Shown here in pieces: positions 44,221-53,274 of a stretch of 64,000 bases of DNA. Location: NCBI GenBank assembly GCA_003212315.1, contig QCQB01000007.1, forward strand, positions 1 through 64,000, written 5' to 3'. This DNA is from SAR116 cluster bacterium AG-447-C21 (GTDB taxonomy: Bacteria > Pseudomonadota > Alphaproteobacteria > Thalassobaculales > Thalassobaculaceae). Position 1 is the first letter of the stretch, and each line of letters starts with the position of its first letter. The translations under genes and the position numbers were made by a program. Below the pieces are notes generated by a model. That model was given only the letters and a program-made list of their open reading frames with translations. It did not search any database and was not told the DNA's origin.

Positions 44221-45293
44221 TTGAGGCAAGATTTAATGTAAATCGTAAAGACTTCACCTTGCAGGTAGATCTAGTCCTCCCTGGAACTGGAGTAACGGCT
44301 TTATTTGGTCAATCTGGTTCCGGAAAAACAACTACTATTAATGTTTTATCTGGCCTTGTTAAACCTAATTCTGGATTTATTTCCATTGATGGAAATATAC
44401 TATTCGATTCTGATAAGGGCATCAATGTCGCAACAGAAAAACGCGGGTTCGGATACGTTTTTCAAGAAGGTCGGCTTTTTCCTCATATGACGGTTGAAGA
44501 AAATCTTCTCTACGGCATGAAATCAAATGTTGCTCCTATCCCCTCCCAAAAAGAAACAGTAAAATTACTCGGTTTAACTAAATTTCTTCATAGAAAACCG
44601 GTTTCACTGTCTGGGGGAGAACGACAAAGAGTTGCCATTGGGCGCGCGCTACTCTGCACGCCAAAACTCCTTCTAATGGACGAACCACTAGCGGCCTTAG
44701 ACGCTGCGCGCAAGCAAGAATTGTTGCCATACATATCAAAATTAAAGGATATTTTAAATATCCCAATTATTTATGTATCTCATCAAACTCAGGAAATTAT
44801 GAACTTGGCCGATACAATTGTTTTGTTAGAAAATGGGAGGGTTCTACAGCAAGGCCCTGTGGATGAAATTATAAACAATTCTAAAATCACACCCTATTTT
44901 GGAGAGAACCTTAAAAGCTCATTCATTAAATGTATAATTGACAATAACGACCATGATACAAGTGTTACTAATTTAAAGTTTGATGGTGGATCAATAACAA
45001 CCACTATTTTGAAAACACCAGTAGGATCCTCAGTACGAGTTAGGATACGTGCACAGGACATAGCTATATCAATTGAGCAACCCCAAGATATAAGTATCGC
45101 CAACATCATTGAGGTAATGATCCAAACCATTGAACCAAGCGGCGAAGGCTTCGTTGATTTAAGTTTGATTGCAAAAAATACTGTTTTTTGGGCCCGTTTG
45201 ACTAAAACCAGTGTGACAAATCTTAAATTAACCCCTGGTAGAGTCGTTTATGCATTATTTAAGTCGACAGCTATAGAGGTCTTAGGGCATTGA
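44217..45293 (+). CDS. modC: Molybdate ABC transporter, ATP-binding protein ModC
   Basis: This ATPase powers molybdate import. Walker A is GQSGSGKTT (about residue 33), then VFQEGRLFPHMTVEEN, signature LSGGERQRVAIGRAL, Walker B LLLMDEPLAALD and H-loop VSHQTQEI. The last ~70 residues form a Mop/TOBE molybdate-binding domain containing VRIRAQDIAISIEQPQD. The length of 358 residues is normal. The start is TTG overlapping the modB stop (TTGA), with GGAG upstream. modA, modB and modC thus all use non-ATG starts. Confidence 0.95.
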   Translation: MIEARFNVNRKDFTLQVDLVLPGTGVTALFGQSGSGKTTTINVLSGLVKPNSGFISIDGNILFDSDKGINVATEKRGFGYVFQEGRLFPHMTVEENLLYGMKSNVAPIPSQKETVKLLGLTKFLHRKPVSLSGGERQRVAIGRALLCTPKLLLMDEPLAALDAARKQELLPYISKLKDILNIPIIYVSHQTQEIMNLADTIVLLENGRVLQQGPVDEIINNSKITPYFGENLKSSFIKCIIDNNDHDTSVTNLKFDGGSITTTILKTPVGSSVRVRIRAQDIAISIEQPQDISIANIIEVMIQTIEPSGEGFVDLSLIAKNTVFWARLTKTSVTNLKLTPGRVVYALFKSTAIEVLGH

Positions 45294-45323
45294 GATTTAG
45301 CAAAATACCTATAGATCCATCAC

Positions 45324-46919
45324 TTAATTAGGAAACATCTCAAATTTCATACCTCCCGGTCGCGCGATTTGCTCTACTAGACCTAACTCCCAATTTAAAT
45401 AATCATTCATTGCTTTTTCGACCTCAACCGGGTCCTCGCGATCGTAAGCTCTCAGGTAAACGTCATTGGGGACGGATAATACATTATTTAACCCGCCTTC
45501 TAAAGTTAATCCGGCGGCCTCCCATGCATTGATACCGCCTTCTACGACTGATACACCAGCGGGAAAATCTTTCATATCAAGGGCTGCCATGACCGAAATT
45601 TTGATATCGGTGGAAATGAAAATTAGAGGGGTATTAATCTTATTCCTCTCTATATCCATGGTTAACTTACTTCTAATGCTGAACCAGGCGCCTTTTGGAT
45701 GCTTCTCTCTGCAACTGAGACTCTTATCGAGGCATACAATTGTAGCTCCAGTTTCTTGAGCGATCAGTGCTTCGTTCGGAGTCACAAAATTGATCTTTTG
45801 CTTTTCCAACCCAAAACAGGGGGCAATTCTCTGACCAGACGACATTGCCTGCCCCTCAAAACCAGTTTCTAGAACGTAGACCTCACACCAACCTAACTGC
45901 ATTAACCAACTTGCTGTCATTAAAGCGCGAACCATCAGATTATCCACTAGAACAACGCGAGCTTTTTGTGTTGCCACATATACATCCGTCGCTTGAACTA
46001 GTTGCCCTCCTGGAGCATGTCGAGAATCCGAGATATGACTTGTTTCAAACTCTTCTTCTGTTCGGACGTCTAAAATACAGAGTGTACGTTCTTCCTGCTC
46101 ATTTCTCCATTGATCCAATGTATCTTGTTTTATTTTAATTACCCCAAACCTCTGAGCTGCCGCTTCAGCTCCAGTTAAAGCCTTTTGATGCCCCGCGGAC
46201 GACACCGCAGGCGAAGGTCTATCCATTCCATGCTCTAGTTTGAAACCAGCCAAATGCCACCCCATAGTTCCATTTCTTAGAGCGACCACTTTATTTGAAA
46301 TACCTGCATTAATTAATGATTGTGCACCAATAATGCTCCGTGTCCGTCCAGCACAATTCACAACAATTGTGGTGTCTGAAGAAATACCAGTGTCCTGTAC
46401 TCGATGAACCAGTTCCGCACCAGGCATATCTATACCGGTAGGGATATTCATTACATTAAATTCTGACATCGGACGTGAATCCAAAACGATAATGTCTTCT
46501 TTATTATCCATCATGGCCTTGAGTTCTTCTGCAGAGACGGAAGGAGTGCCGTATGCATGCTCGATAAACTCTCCAAACGCTTTACTCGGAACATTAAGAC
46601 CGCTAAATATTTCGAAACCAGCTTTCCCCCACTCTTTAATTCCACCTTCGAGAACACCCAAATCTGTGTAACCGAAAAGTTTAAGTCTTTGCGCGGCTAT
46701 TCGAGCGTCTATCTCATCTTCGTCGCATATAACGATTGGTGTTGCTTTCCTGGGGACTAAGTCTGGCATTCTAATTTCCAGATGACTTAACGGGATATTC
46801 GCACATAGGAGGATATGGGCCATGCCAAAGTCGCCTTCTTCCCTGACATCAATTAAGGCTAATTCCTTGGGCCCCTCTATCATTTCATATAATTGTTTTG
46901 CAGATATATTTTTTAACAT
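45324..46919 (-). CDS. Four-domain rhodanese-like protein
   Basis: This 531-residue protein is built of four rhodanese-homology domains (about residues 1-105, 120-235, 255-365 and 375-480). The second has the full active-site loop NCAGRTRS (Cys 189). The first keeps a cysteine (Cys 65) but in an acidic loop, CDEDEID. In the third an aspartate (VLVDNL) and in the fourth a serine (IFISTD) take the cysteine position. So probably one domain transfers sulfur and the others act as scaffold or binding modules. It is convergent with modC (30 bases between stops). The acceptor is unknown. Confidence 0.87.
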   Translation of the reverse strand: MLKNISAKQLYEMIEGPKELALIDVREEGDFGMAHILLCANIPLSHLEIRMPDLVPRKATPIVICDEDEIDARIAAQRLKLFGYTDLGVLEGGIKEWGKAGFEIFSGLNVPSKAFGEFIEHAYGTPSVSAEELKAMMDNKEDIIVLDSRPMSEFNVMNIPTGIDMPGAELVHRVQDTGISSDTTIVVNCAGRTRSIIGAQSLINAGISNKVVALRNGTMGWHLAGFKLEHGMDRPSPAVSSAGHQKALTGAEAAAQRFGVIKIKQDTLDQWRNEQEERTLCILDVRTEEEFETSHISDSRHAPGGQLVQATDVYVATQKARVVLVDNLMVRALMTASWLMQLGWCEVYVLETGFEGQAMSSGQRIAPCFGLEKQKINFVTPNEALIAQETGATIVCLDKSLSCREKHPKGAWFSIRSKLTMDIERNKINTPLIFISTDIKISVMAALDMKDFPAGVSVVEGGINAWEAAGLTLEGGLNNVLSVPNDVYLRAYDREDPVEVEKAMNDYLNWELGLVEQIARPGGMKFEMFPN

Positions 46920-46986
46920 TATTTGCCAATCTTTAAGAAACTATCCTTTATTAAAGTAATCTTTATCTTAAATATCTTCTAGGTTT

Positions 46987-48897
46987 TTATGTTGCGAGTT
47001 CTAGAGTCTCCGATGCTTCTAACCATTCTTTTTCAACGACTTTTAATTCTCGATCAATGTGCTCTTTTTTTATAATGATTTGTTCTAAGTCACTTGTACT
47101 CTTTTCGTAGGTTTCAGCGTCTCCTAGGGTACCCAATACTTCATCTCTCTTGTTAGAAAGAATCGTTATCTGTTTTTCTAATTCTAATATTTTTTTTCTT
47201 AAATCAGAAGTAGCTTTTCTTTTATCCGCTGCGGCTTTTCGTTGCTCTTTTTTACTAGTCTTATGGTGCATTTGGCTTTGGTCATCTTTAACCTTCTTAA
47301 CTGAATTCCCTGCGCTCTCCTTCACTTTATCTTTAAGCCAAGAAGCGTAATCATCTAAATCACCATTAAAGGGGTTAACAGTGCCATCTGCAATCAACCA
47401 TAATCTATCAACTGTTAATTCCAGCAGCCGCCGATCATGACTTATAAGGATAACTGCGCCCTTATACGTGTTTAGAGCAACTACCAAAGCATCTCGAGCG
47501 TCGATATCTAAATGATTAGTCGGTTCATCTAAAATTAGAACATGTGGATTATCATGGGTGATAAGAGCAATGGTCAATCGCGCCTTCTCCCCACCTGATA
47601 AGAATTTAACTTTAGTAGTTTGTTTGTCCTGTAATAAGCCAACCCCACCAAGTCTAGCACGAACTTTATCAATAGCCGCTGAGGGCATTAATCTAGCCAT
47701 ATGTTCTGTTGCTGTGTCTTCTAACTCTAGGTCCTCCACTTGATGCTGGGCAAAGAATCCTACTTTTAATTTAGCCGCCCTATGGCTCTCGCCACTCATT
47801 TTTTCCAGTCGATTTGCTATCAATTTTGCTAACGTAGACTTCCCATTTCCATTTTGACCAAGAAACCCAATTCTATCGTCCGCATCTAACCGGAGATTAA
47901 TATTACTCAAAACTGGCAAATTATTTACATATCCCACCGAGGCTTTTTCTAATGTCACCAATGGAGGAGGAAGCAGTTCCGGCTCTGGAAATTTGAAAAC
48001 AGTGTTTCCTTCAATTAATTTGATTGTGCTGGAACCCATTTTTTCAAGCGCTTTTAATCTGCTTTGAGCCTGCCTCGCTTTACTAGCGGTATATCGAAAT
48101 CGCTCTACAAATTTTTCCATATGTTTTCTTTGAGCATCTTGTTTTCTAGACATTGCTTCTTGGAGTGCCAATTTTTCTTCGCGTACTTTTTCAAACCTAT
48201 CATAGTCACCGCTGTAATATGTTATCTTGTTCGCTTCCACATGCAGTATACCATTAACAGATCTATTCAATAATCCACGGTCGTGGCTAACGATGATTAA
48301 AGTCTTAGGGTATGCTTTTAGATGAGATTCGAGCCAAATGGTCGCCTCTAAATCTAGATGGTTAGTTGGTTCGTCAAGCAACAAAACATCTGGTTCTGCC
48401 AATAAGAGAGCCGCAATAGCTACCCGCATCCTCCAGCCCCCAGAGAAATTTGATAATGGCTCATTTTGAGCCTTATTATCAAAACCCAGCCCAGCCAGAA
48501 TAATTGCAGCCTTCGCTGGTGCCGAATATGCGCCGATATCTGCCAGCCGTATCTGTATTTCGGCAATACTATTTGGATCATCTTCAACTTCAGCCCGTTC
48601 TATAAGATCAGCTCGCTCTTTATCAGCCGATAGAACAAAGTCTAGGGGAGTTTGGTCACCTCCGGGCGCCTCCTGACTCACCGTCCCTATTCCATTTATA
48701 GCGTCTTTTATACCGTTTATAGTTATACTGCCCGCATCGGGGTGCAAATCGCCTGTCAAAAGCTTCAGTAATGTCGATTTTCCGCAACCATTCCGTCCTA
48801 TCAACCCAATTTTATGCCCTTTCGGGACTGTTGCCGATGCGTTTTCGAACAGGCTTCGACCTGCGACCCTATATGTCATGTCAGTTATTTGAATCAT
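46987..48897 (-). CDS. ABC-F family ATPase (Uup/YheS-like)
   Basis: This soluble protein has two ABC domains and no membrane part, as in ABC-F factors that act on the ribosome. Two Walker A motifs (GRNGCGKST near residue 36 and GQNGNGKST near residue 343), two signatures (FSGGWRMRVAIA and LSGGEKARLTIA) and two Walker B (LLLDEPTNHLD, LILDEPTNHLD) are visible. The ABC-F linker lies between the domains, and a Lys/Glu-rich coiled-coil tail ends the protein. The start giving MIQITDM (636 residues) fits the family; an ATG five codons earlier also exists. Which ABC-F subtype it is cannot be settled by eye. Confidence 0.93.
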   Translation of the reverse strand: MIQITDMTYRVAGRSLFENASATVPKGHKIGLIGRNGCGKSTLLKLLTGDLHPDAGSITINGIKDAINGIGTVSQEAPGGDQTPLDFVLSADKERADLIERAEVEDDPNSIAEIQIRLADIGAYSAPAKAAIILAGLGFDNKAQNEPLSNFSGGWRMRVAIAALLLAEPDVLLLDEPTNHLDLEATIWLESHLKAYPKTLIIVSHDRGLLNRSVNGILHVEANKITYYSGDYDRFEKVREEKLALQEAMSRKQDAQRKHMEKFVERFRYTASKARQAQSRLKALEKMGSSTIKLIEGNTVFKFPEPELLPPPLVTLEKASVGYVNNLPVLSNINLRLDADDRIGFLGQNGNGKSTLAKLIANRLEKMSGESHRAAKLKVGFFAQHQVEDLELEDTATEHMARLMPSAAIDKVRARLGGVGLLQDKQTTKVKFLSGGEKARLTIALITHDNPHVLILDEPTNHLDIDARDALVVALNTYKGAVILISHDRRLLELTVDRLWLIADGTVNPFNGDLDDYASWLKDKVKESAGNSVKKVKDDQSQMHHKTSKKEQRKAAADKRKATSDLRKKILELEKQITILSNKRDEVLGTLGDAETYEKSTSDLEQIIIKKEHIDRELKVVEKEWLEASETLELAT

Positions 48898-49004
48898 AAG
48901 CCCTGATAACATCCCACACTAACATTGCCAATATCCAACCAGAGTAACGAATTAATCATGTTTAATTCTTTAGATTAAGAAACCTTCATGCTAATTGTCT
49001 CCTG

Positions 49005-49895
49005 ATGCGCCCATTTTTCAAAAATAGAATTCAAGTTTCATCCATAAAAGGCATTCTTTGCATGATAGGCGGTGCTTTAGCATTAACAATAAATGATGGC
49101 ATGGCTAAATATTTAACAGAGTCCTATCCTGTTGGCCAAGTTATGGCCTTGAGAGGTACCTGTATCCTAGCCATACTTATAATATTTTTAATTTTAGCAA
49201 AAAAACGATTTAGCCTTAAAGTTTATTCTTGGCCAAATAATTTTTATCGCGCGGCGGCAATGACTGGTTCGACATTTTGCTTTATAACCGGCTTAAGCTA
49301 TCTACCAATTGCTGATGCGATAGCTATAGCGTTTGCCGCTCCATTATTAACCACTTTACTGGCTATTGTCTGGATAAAGGAGCGGGTAGGATTCCACAGG
49401 TGGATAGCCATTTTATGTGGTTTCTTAGGAGTAGTTATAATTGTGCAACCAACTGGAGACGCCTTTAAAATTGCAGTTCTCGCCCCCCTTGGTGCAGCAT
49501 TTTTTGGGGCCATCAGAGATGTCATTACAAGAAAAATTACGGGCACTGAAAGCTCTTTTGCCATCCTACTTACCAGTATGTTTCTTATAACCCTTACGGG
49601 ATTCCTTACCTACCCTTTTGGTTGGTCTGAGTTCCAATTCAAACACCTTTGGCTATTTTTATGCTCAAGTATTCTGGTTGGTTTGGCTCAATATCTAATG
49701 ATTGAAGCTTTTCGCCTTGGTGAGGTGGGTTTAATATCACCGTTTAAATATAGTAGTTTACTTTGGGCTGTTATAATTGGCTTTATAGTATGGGGCGATG
49801 TTCCCGGAAATTTAGTATTAGCTGGAGCAGCGATTTTAATTGTCAGCGGTATATATCTTTTACACGCTGAAAAACGTCTAAGAAAGGATAGTTAG
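49005..49895 (+). CDS. EamA (DMT superfamily) transporter
   Basis: This is a ten-helix drug/metabolite transporter with two EamA repeats, 296 residues. The repeat starts are ILCMIGGALALTINDGMAKY (about residues 19-38) and LAPLGAAFFGAIRDVITRKI (about residues 158-177). Members export amino acids, purines, riboflavin or other metabolites. No strong ribosome site is visible. The PLP decarboxylase gene begins seven bases after its stop, so the transporter may export that enzyme's amine product or import its substrate. Confidence 0.88.
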   Translation: MRPFFKNRIQVSSIKGILCMIGGALALTINDGMAKYLTESYPVGQVMALRGTCILAILIIFLILAKKRFSLKVYSWPNNFYRAAAMTGSTFCFITGLSYLPIADAIAIAFAAPLLTTLLAIVWIKERVGFHRWIAILCGFLGVVIIVQPTGDAFKIAVLAPLGAAFFGAIRDVITRKITGTESSFAILLTSMFLITLTGFLTYPFGWSEFQFKHLWLFLCSSILVGLAQYLMIEAFRLGEVGLISPFKYSSLLWAVIIGFIVWGDVPGNLVLAGAAILIVSGIYLLHAEKRLRKDS

Positions 49896-49902
49896 CCATC
49901 TA

Positions 49903-51126
49903 ATGGACGATGAAAGCTTTCAACCCACGCACCGTGATCTCATGGCTGGCATTCAACCACTTGTTGAAAAGTCTACAAATTCGACAGATGAGTGGTGTTT
50001 TGAAAATTTACCCGAGTTCGGTATTGGGGAAAGAAGAACAATAGAGACGTTAGCACCTATAGTTTTTAATGGCGCGGCTCATCTTGGGGCCGCCCATGCC
50101 TTTGCGCATATGGACCCTCCTACTCCCTGGATCACCTGGATCACAACGCTTTGGAACGCATCATTAAATCAGAACCTACTGCACCCTGATGTTTCTCCAA
50201 AAGCGGCAATGTTTGAAAGACACGTTATAAAATGGCTTGCTCCATTTTATAATATGTCAGGTGGCCATATGACCCCGGGGTCAACTATATCAAATTTAAC
50301 AGCATTGTGGGTAGCTCGAGATACTGCACGCATTGATAGAATAGTTACCTCAATGGATTCTCATTTATCAATTCAGAAAGCTGCAAATATTTTAGGCCTC
50401 AAATTATTGAAGCTAAAAACAAATCTAAAAGGCGAGATCGATATAAATGAAATTCCCCGGGATCTATCAAAATCTGCTTTAGTACTAACAGCCGGAACAA
50501 CCGCATCAGGAGCGATAGATGACCTGAAAATAAAAAAAGAAGCCGCATGGTTACACATCGATGCAGCTTGGGCTGGGCCGCTGCGGCTATCTGACAATTT
50601 CACTAATATTTTGGATGGTATAGAGAACGCTGACTCAGTGTCAATATCTGGACATAAATGGTTTTTTCAACCAAAGGAGTCTGGACTTATACTTTTTAAA
50701 GACGTGCTTACTGCGAATAAAACGATCAGCGCGACTAGCGGTTATTTAACAACCGAAAATGTTGGTGTTTTAGGTTCTCATGGGGCGATTGCGCTCCCAT
50801 TAATGGCTACGCTGATAGCTTGGGGAAAAACCGGATTAATTGAACGCTTGGAAAGATCCATGAAGCTGTCCGTTCAATTATGGCAAAGGCTTAATGAACA
50901 CTCGGAATTAATAGTTTTTAACAAGCCAACTACCGGTGTTATTTTATGGCGTCTGAATACGCATAATCAAACGAAGGAACTATTTTCACTCTTACCAACC
51001 GGTTCAGCATCATTTATCGAGTACAAGAATCAATTTTGGATCAGAAACGTAGCGGCTAACCCTTCGATGGATATTGAATTTCTTTGGAAAAATATTGATC
51101 TGGCTTTAATTAGGTTTAAAAAATAG
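49903..51126 (+). CDS. PLP-dependent group II decarboxylase
   Basis: This is a fold-type I decarboxylase of the aromatic-amino-acid/glutamate/diaminobutyrate group. The cofactor residues are visible: TPGSTISNLTALWVARD (phosphate pocket, about residues 125-141), the aspartate in HIDAAWAGPLRL (about residue 224) and the PLP lysine in SISGHKWFFQP (about residue 252). The length of 407 residues is shorter than most group II members (450-500). The substrate cannot be predicted: candidates include diaminobutyrate, glutamate, aspartate and aromatic acids. It is coupled to the EamA transporter upstream and convergent with the enolase-family gene (12 bases). Confidence 0.82.
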   Translation: MDDESFQPTHRDLMAGIQPLVEKSTNSTDEWCFENLPEFGIGERRTIETLAPIVFNGAAHLGAAHAFAHMDPPTPWITWITTLWNASLNQNLLHPDVSPKAAMFERHVIKWLAPFYNMSGGHMTPGSTISNLTALWVARDTARIDRIVTSMDSHLSIQKAANILGLKLLKLKTNLKGEIDINEIPRDLSKSALVLTAGTTASGAIDDLKIKKEAAWLHIDAAWAGPLRLSDNFTNILDGIENADSVSISGHKWFFQPKESGLILFKDVLTANKTISATSGYLTTENVGVLGSHGAIALPLMATLIAWGKTGLIERLERSMKLSVQLWQRLNEHSELIVFNKPTTGVILWRLNTHNQTKELFSLLPTGSASFIEYKNQFWIRNVAANPSMDIEFLWKNIDLALIRFKK

Positions 51127-51138
51127 AGAGTTGAATTA

Positions 51139-52302
51139 TTAAACAGTATATTCTTTAACGAAATCATCATTAATCGTTACACCCAGCCCAGGTCTATCAG
51201 GAATCTCTACCATACCGTCCTTCAACACAGGTCCCTGTTCCGCTAACTCAAATAATATGGGGTTAGCTCCAAGTGAATACTCTATTATATGAGCTGCGGG
51301 TGATGCAGCGCATACTTGCAAACCTGCAGCAAACATTAGGGCTCCTCCCCATAAATGCGGCGCTAGAAGAATTTGGTTCGCGCTAGCTATAGCCGCAATC
51401 CTCATAGCTTCCGTGATCCCCCCACAAATTGCTAAATCGGGTTGAAATATATCAGCAGCTCTGAGGTCCGCTAGATCACGAAATGCAAAACGGGTTGCCT
51501 CGTTTTCTCCCGTTGCTATCGGGATATCGGTATTAGCACGTATTTCTTTTAAGCCTTTCTTATCATCAGCTGTCACTGGCTCTTCAAACCAGGCAATATT
51601 TAATTCTTCCACCATCCGGCAAAATCTTTTAGCTTCAGACACGGTGTAAGTTCCGTGGGCATCACACATTAAATCAACATCCTCACCTAATGCTTCCCGC
51701 GCAGCCTTCACTCTTTCAACGGAATGCCTTAATTCGCCATCAGCTACACCGATCCTCATTTTAACCGCTTTGAATCCGCCTCTATCAATATAAGATTTTA
51801 GCTGCTGTCCTATATTATTGACATCAGCCCAACCTCCAGATGCATAAGCAGGCATAGTCTCGTGACGGCGGCCTCCTAATAATTGCCAAACTGGAGCGTT
51901 CAAAGATTGTCCAAGTAGATCCCATAGTGCCATATCTATTCCGCTAATGGCAGAAATGGTTATACCTCTGCGGCCTAAAATTGGAAAAACATGACCGCGG
52001 TCGAGTGCGTAATGTCCGCGCACCCCACTGTACAAATTTTCCCAATGCTTCGAAATCTGGCGACAGTCTTGACCTATAAGTGCTGGGCCTAATTCTTGCT
52101 CAATCATCACGCTTAAAGCTCGGTTATCACCTGCGCTAGCAACTGTAGCTTTTGCTTCTCCATGACCAATCAAACCACACTCAGTTTCTATTCTTATTAA
52201 CGTCATATCAAACGATGCTACAACACCAAAGTCTGATCGATGCTGCTGATTATCTGGGATTGGGACATGTATCCAATTAGCTTGTACTGTTTTAATTTTC
52301 AT
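51139..52302 (-). CDS. Mandelate racemase/muconate-lactonizing (enolase superfamily) enzyme
   Basis: This 387-residue enolase-superfamily enzyme abstracts a proton next to a carboxylate, typically in racemases or sugar-acid dehydratases. The N-terminal capping domain is followed by a barrel. It has AVKMRIG (the K-x-R catalytic pair), metal ligands in LMCDAHGTY (Asp), WFEEPV (Glu) and ATGENE (Glu), and LAPHLWG, whose His is the second catalytic base of the mandelate-racemase subgroup. The substrate is unknown. The ATG at 52302 is preferred over a reading eight codons longer. A 26-base inverted repeat 105 bases upstream may be its operator. Confidence 0.88.
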   Translation of the reverse strand: MKIKTVQANWIHVPIPDNQQHRSDFGVVASFDMTLIRIETECGLIGHGEAKATVASAGDNRALSVMIEQELGPALIGQDCRQISKHWENLYSGVRGHYALDRGHVFPILGRRGITISAISGIDMALWDLLGQSLNAPVWQLLGGRRHETMPAYASGGWADVNNIGQQLKSYIDRGGFKAVKMRIGVADGELRHSVERVKAAREALGEDVDLMCDAHGTYTVSEAKRFCRMVEELNIAWFEEPVTADDKKGLKEIRANTDIPIATGENEATRFAFRDLADLRAADIFQPDLAICGGITEAMRIAAIASANQILLAPHLWGGALMFAAGLQVCAASPAAHIIEYSLGANPILFELAEQGPVLKDGMVEIPDRPGLGVTINDDFVKEYTV

Positions 52303-52406
52303 AAGAAATCCAACAACCAACAACAATTGGGCTTATATTATACACCATTTTCGGAGATAATTGAACCACAGCCTGTTCGAATAATTCTACAATCCAACCC
52401 TAAATT

Positions 52407-52432
52407 CTTTAATTGAAACCTGTCAATTAAAG
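52407..52432. promoter_or_regulatory. Perfect inverted repeat upstream of the enolase-family gene
   Basis: CTTTAATTGA and TCAATTAAAG form perfect 10-base arms around AACCTG. The element lies between the 79-residue unknown gene and the enolase-superfamily gene. No T run follows on the minus strand, so it is better explained as a dimeric-regulator site than as a terminator. No regulator gene is adjacent. Confidence 0.55.
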
Positions 52433-52501
52433 TTCACTGCAATTGCTGTGTCATATGAACCAAAAGTTAAAGCTAATATTTTACTCTTTGTCTTAAGAAT
52501 A

Positions 52502-52741
52502 TCAAACAGCTTTTTGTTTCCTGTTATGGATAATTTTTTGCTCTAAGTGACCTATTAAGACTTCTCTCGCACTAACCGCTCTCTGTCTATTCGTAAAACT
52601 ATATTCTCTAATATCATCAGCTTCTAGTCGAATGCTAAATACATAAAAAGCGCCTTTTTTAACGACGTTCGATGCCGCCCCTAATGCTACCCTTCGCGTA
52701 TCAACCAACGTTCCAAAACGCGACTCGATAATTTTAGACAT
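52502..52741 (-). CDS. Small conserved-looking protein of unknown function (79 residues)
   Basis: I do not recognise the family. The product is a short basic protein without membrane segments. It starts MSKIIESRFGTLVD and contains FYVFSIRLEADDIREYSF, which looks like two beta strands, then a helix rich in Arg/Glu/Leu. The ATG has a very strong ribosome site (GAGGGAG, six bases away), the main reason to call it real. A reading 16 codons longer without such a site is rejected. It lies alone before tRNA-Glu, 199 bases upstream of the enolase-family gene on the same strand. Confidence 0.6.
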   Translation of the reverse strand: MSKIIESRFGTLVDTRRVALGAASNVVKKGAFYVFSIRLEADDIREYSFTNRQRAVSAREVLIGHLEQKIIHNRKQKAV

Positions 52742-53037
52742 AGAGTACTCCCTCGACGGAATTATGCTTACATTTAAAAAAAATACCATTAAATAAGTTT
52801 AATATCAACTAATCAACATACAATAACTATAGGTTTTTATATCATTTCATAACTAATTAATTTTGCTGCATGATTATTAAAGCATGCTCCATTCATAGTC
52901 TTGACCCACTACTTGCCTCTTAGGAATACAATACCCTAGTGAAAAAGTACTATAAAGTGGCACACCATAATTGACAGTAATACACGGCAAACTAATTTTT
53001 ACTGCTCTTGAGGAAATGCTATAATTTTTTGAGTAAA

Positions 53038-53113
53038 TGGCGACCCCTACGGGATTCGAACCCGTGTTGCCGCCGTGAAAGGGCAGTGTCCTAGGCCTCT
53101 AGACGAAGGGGTC
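53038..53113 (-). tRNA. tRNA-Glu (anticodon TTC)
   Basis: On the minus strand a 76-base cloverleaf reads GACCCCT ... AGGGGTC, then G and an encoded CCA. The anticodon loop is CTTTCAC, with anticodon TTC, in a GC-rich stem, and the T arm contains GGGTTCGAATCCC. A plausible promoter lies upstream on this strand: TTGATT (53150-53155), 17 bases, TAAAAG (53127-53132). It closes the accessory block on its right side, just downstream of recJ. Confidence 0.95.
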
Positions 53114-53274
53114 GCATACAAACGATCTTTTACTAGATGCGTTCCCCAAAATCAATAGAAACACAATATTTTTGAGGAAAGAAGTTTAATTTGAATAAGC
53201 GCACCAATTTCTCGCATTATATTTTCGGAGTCTTAAATAGCAAAACAAGAACCCTGCGCAACTAAAATGTTAAG

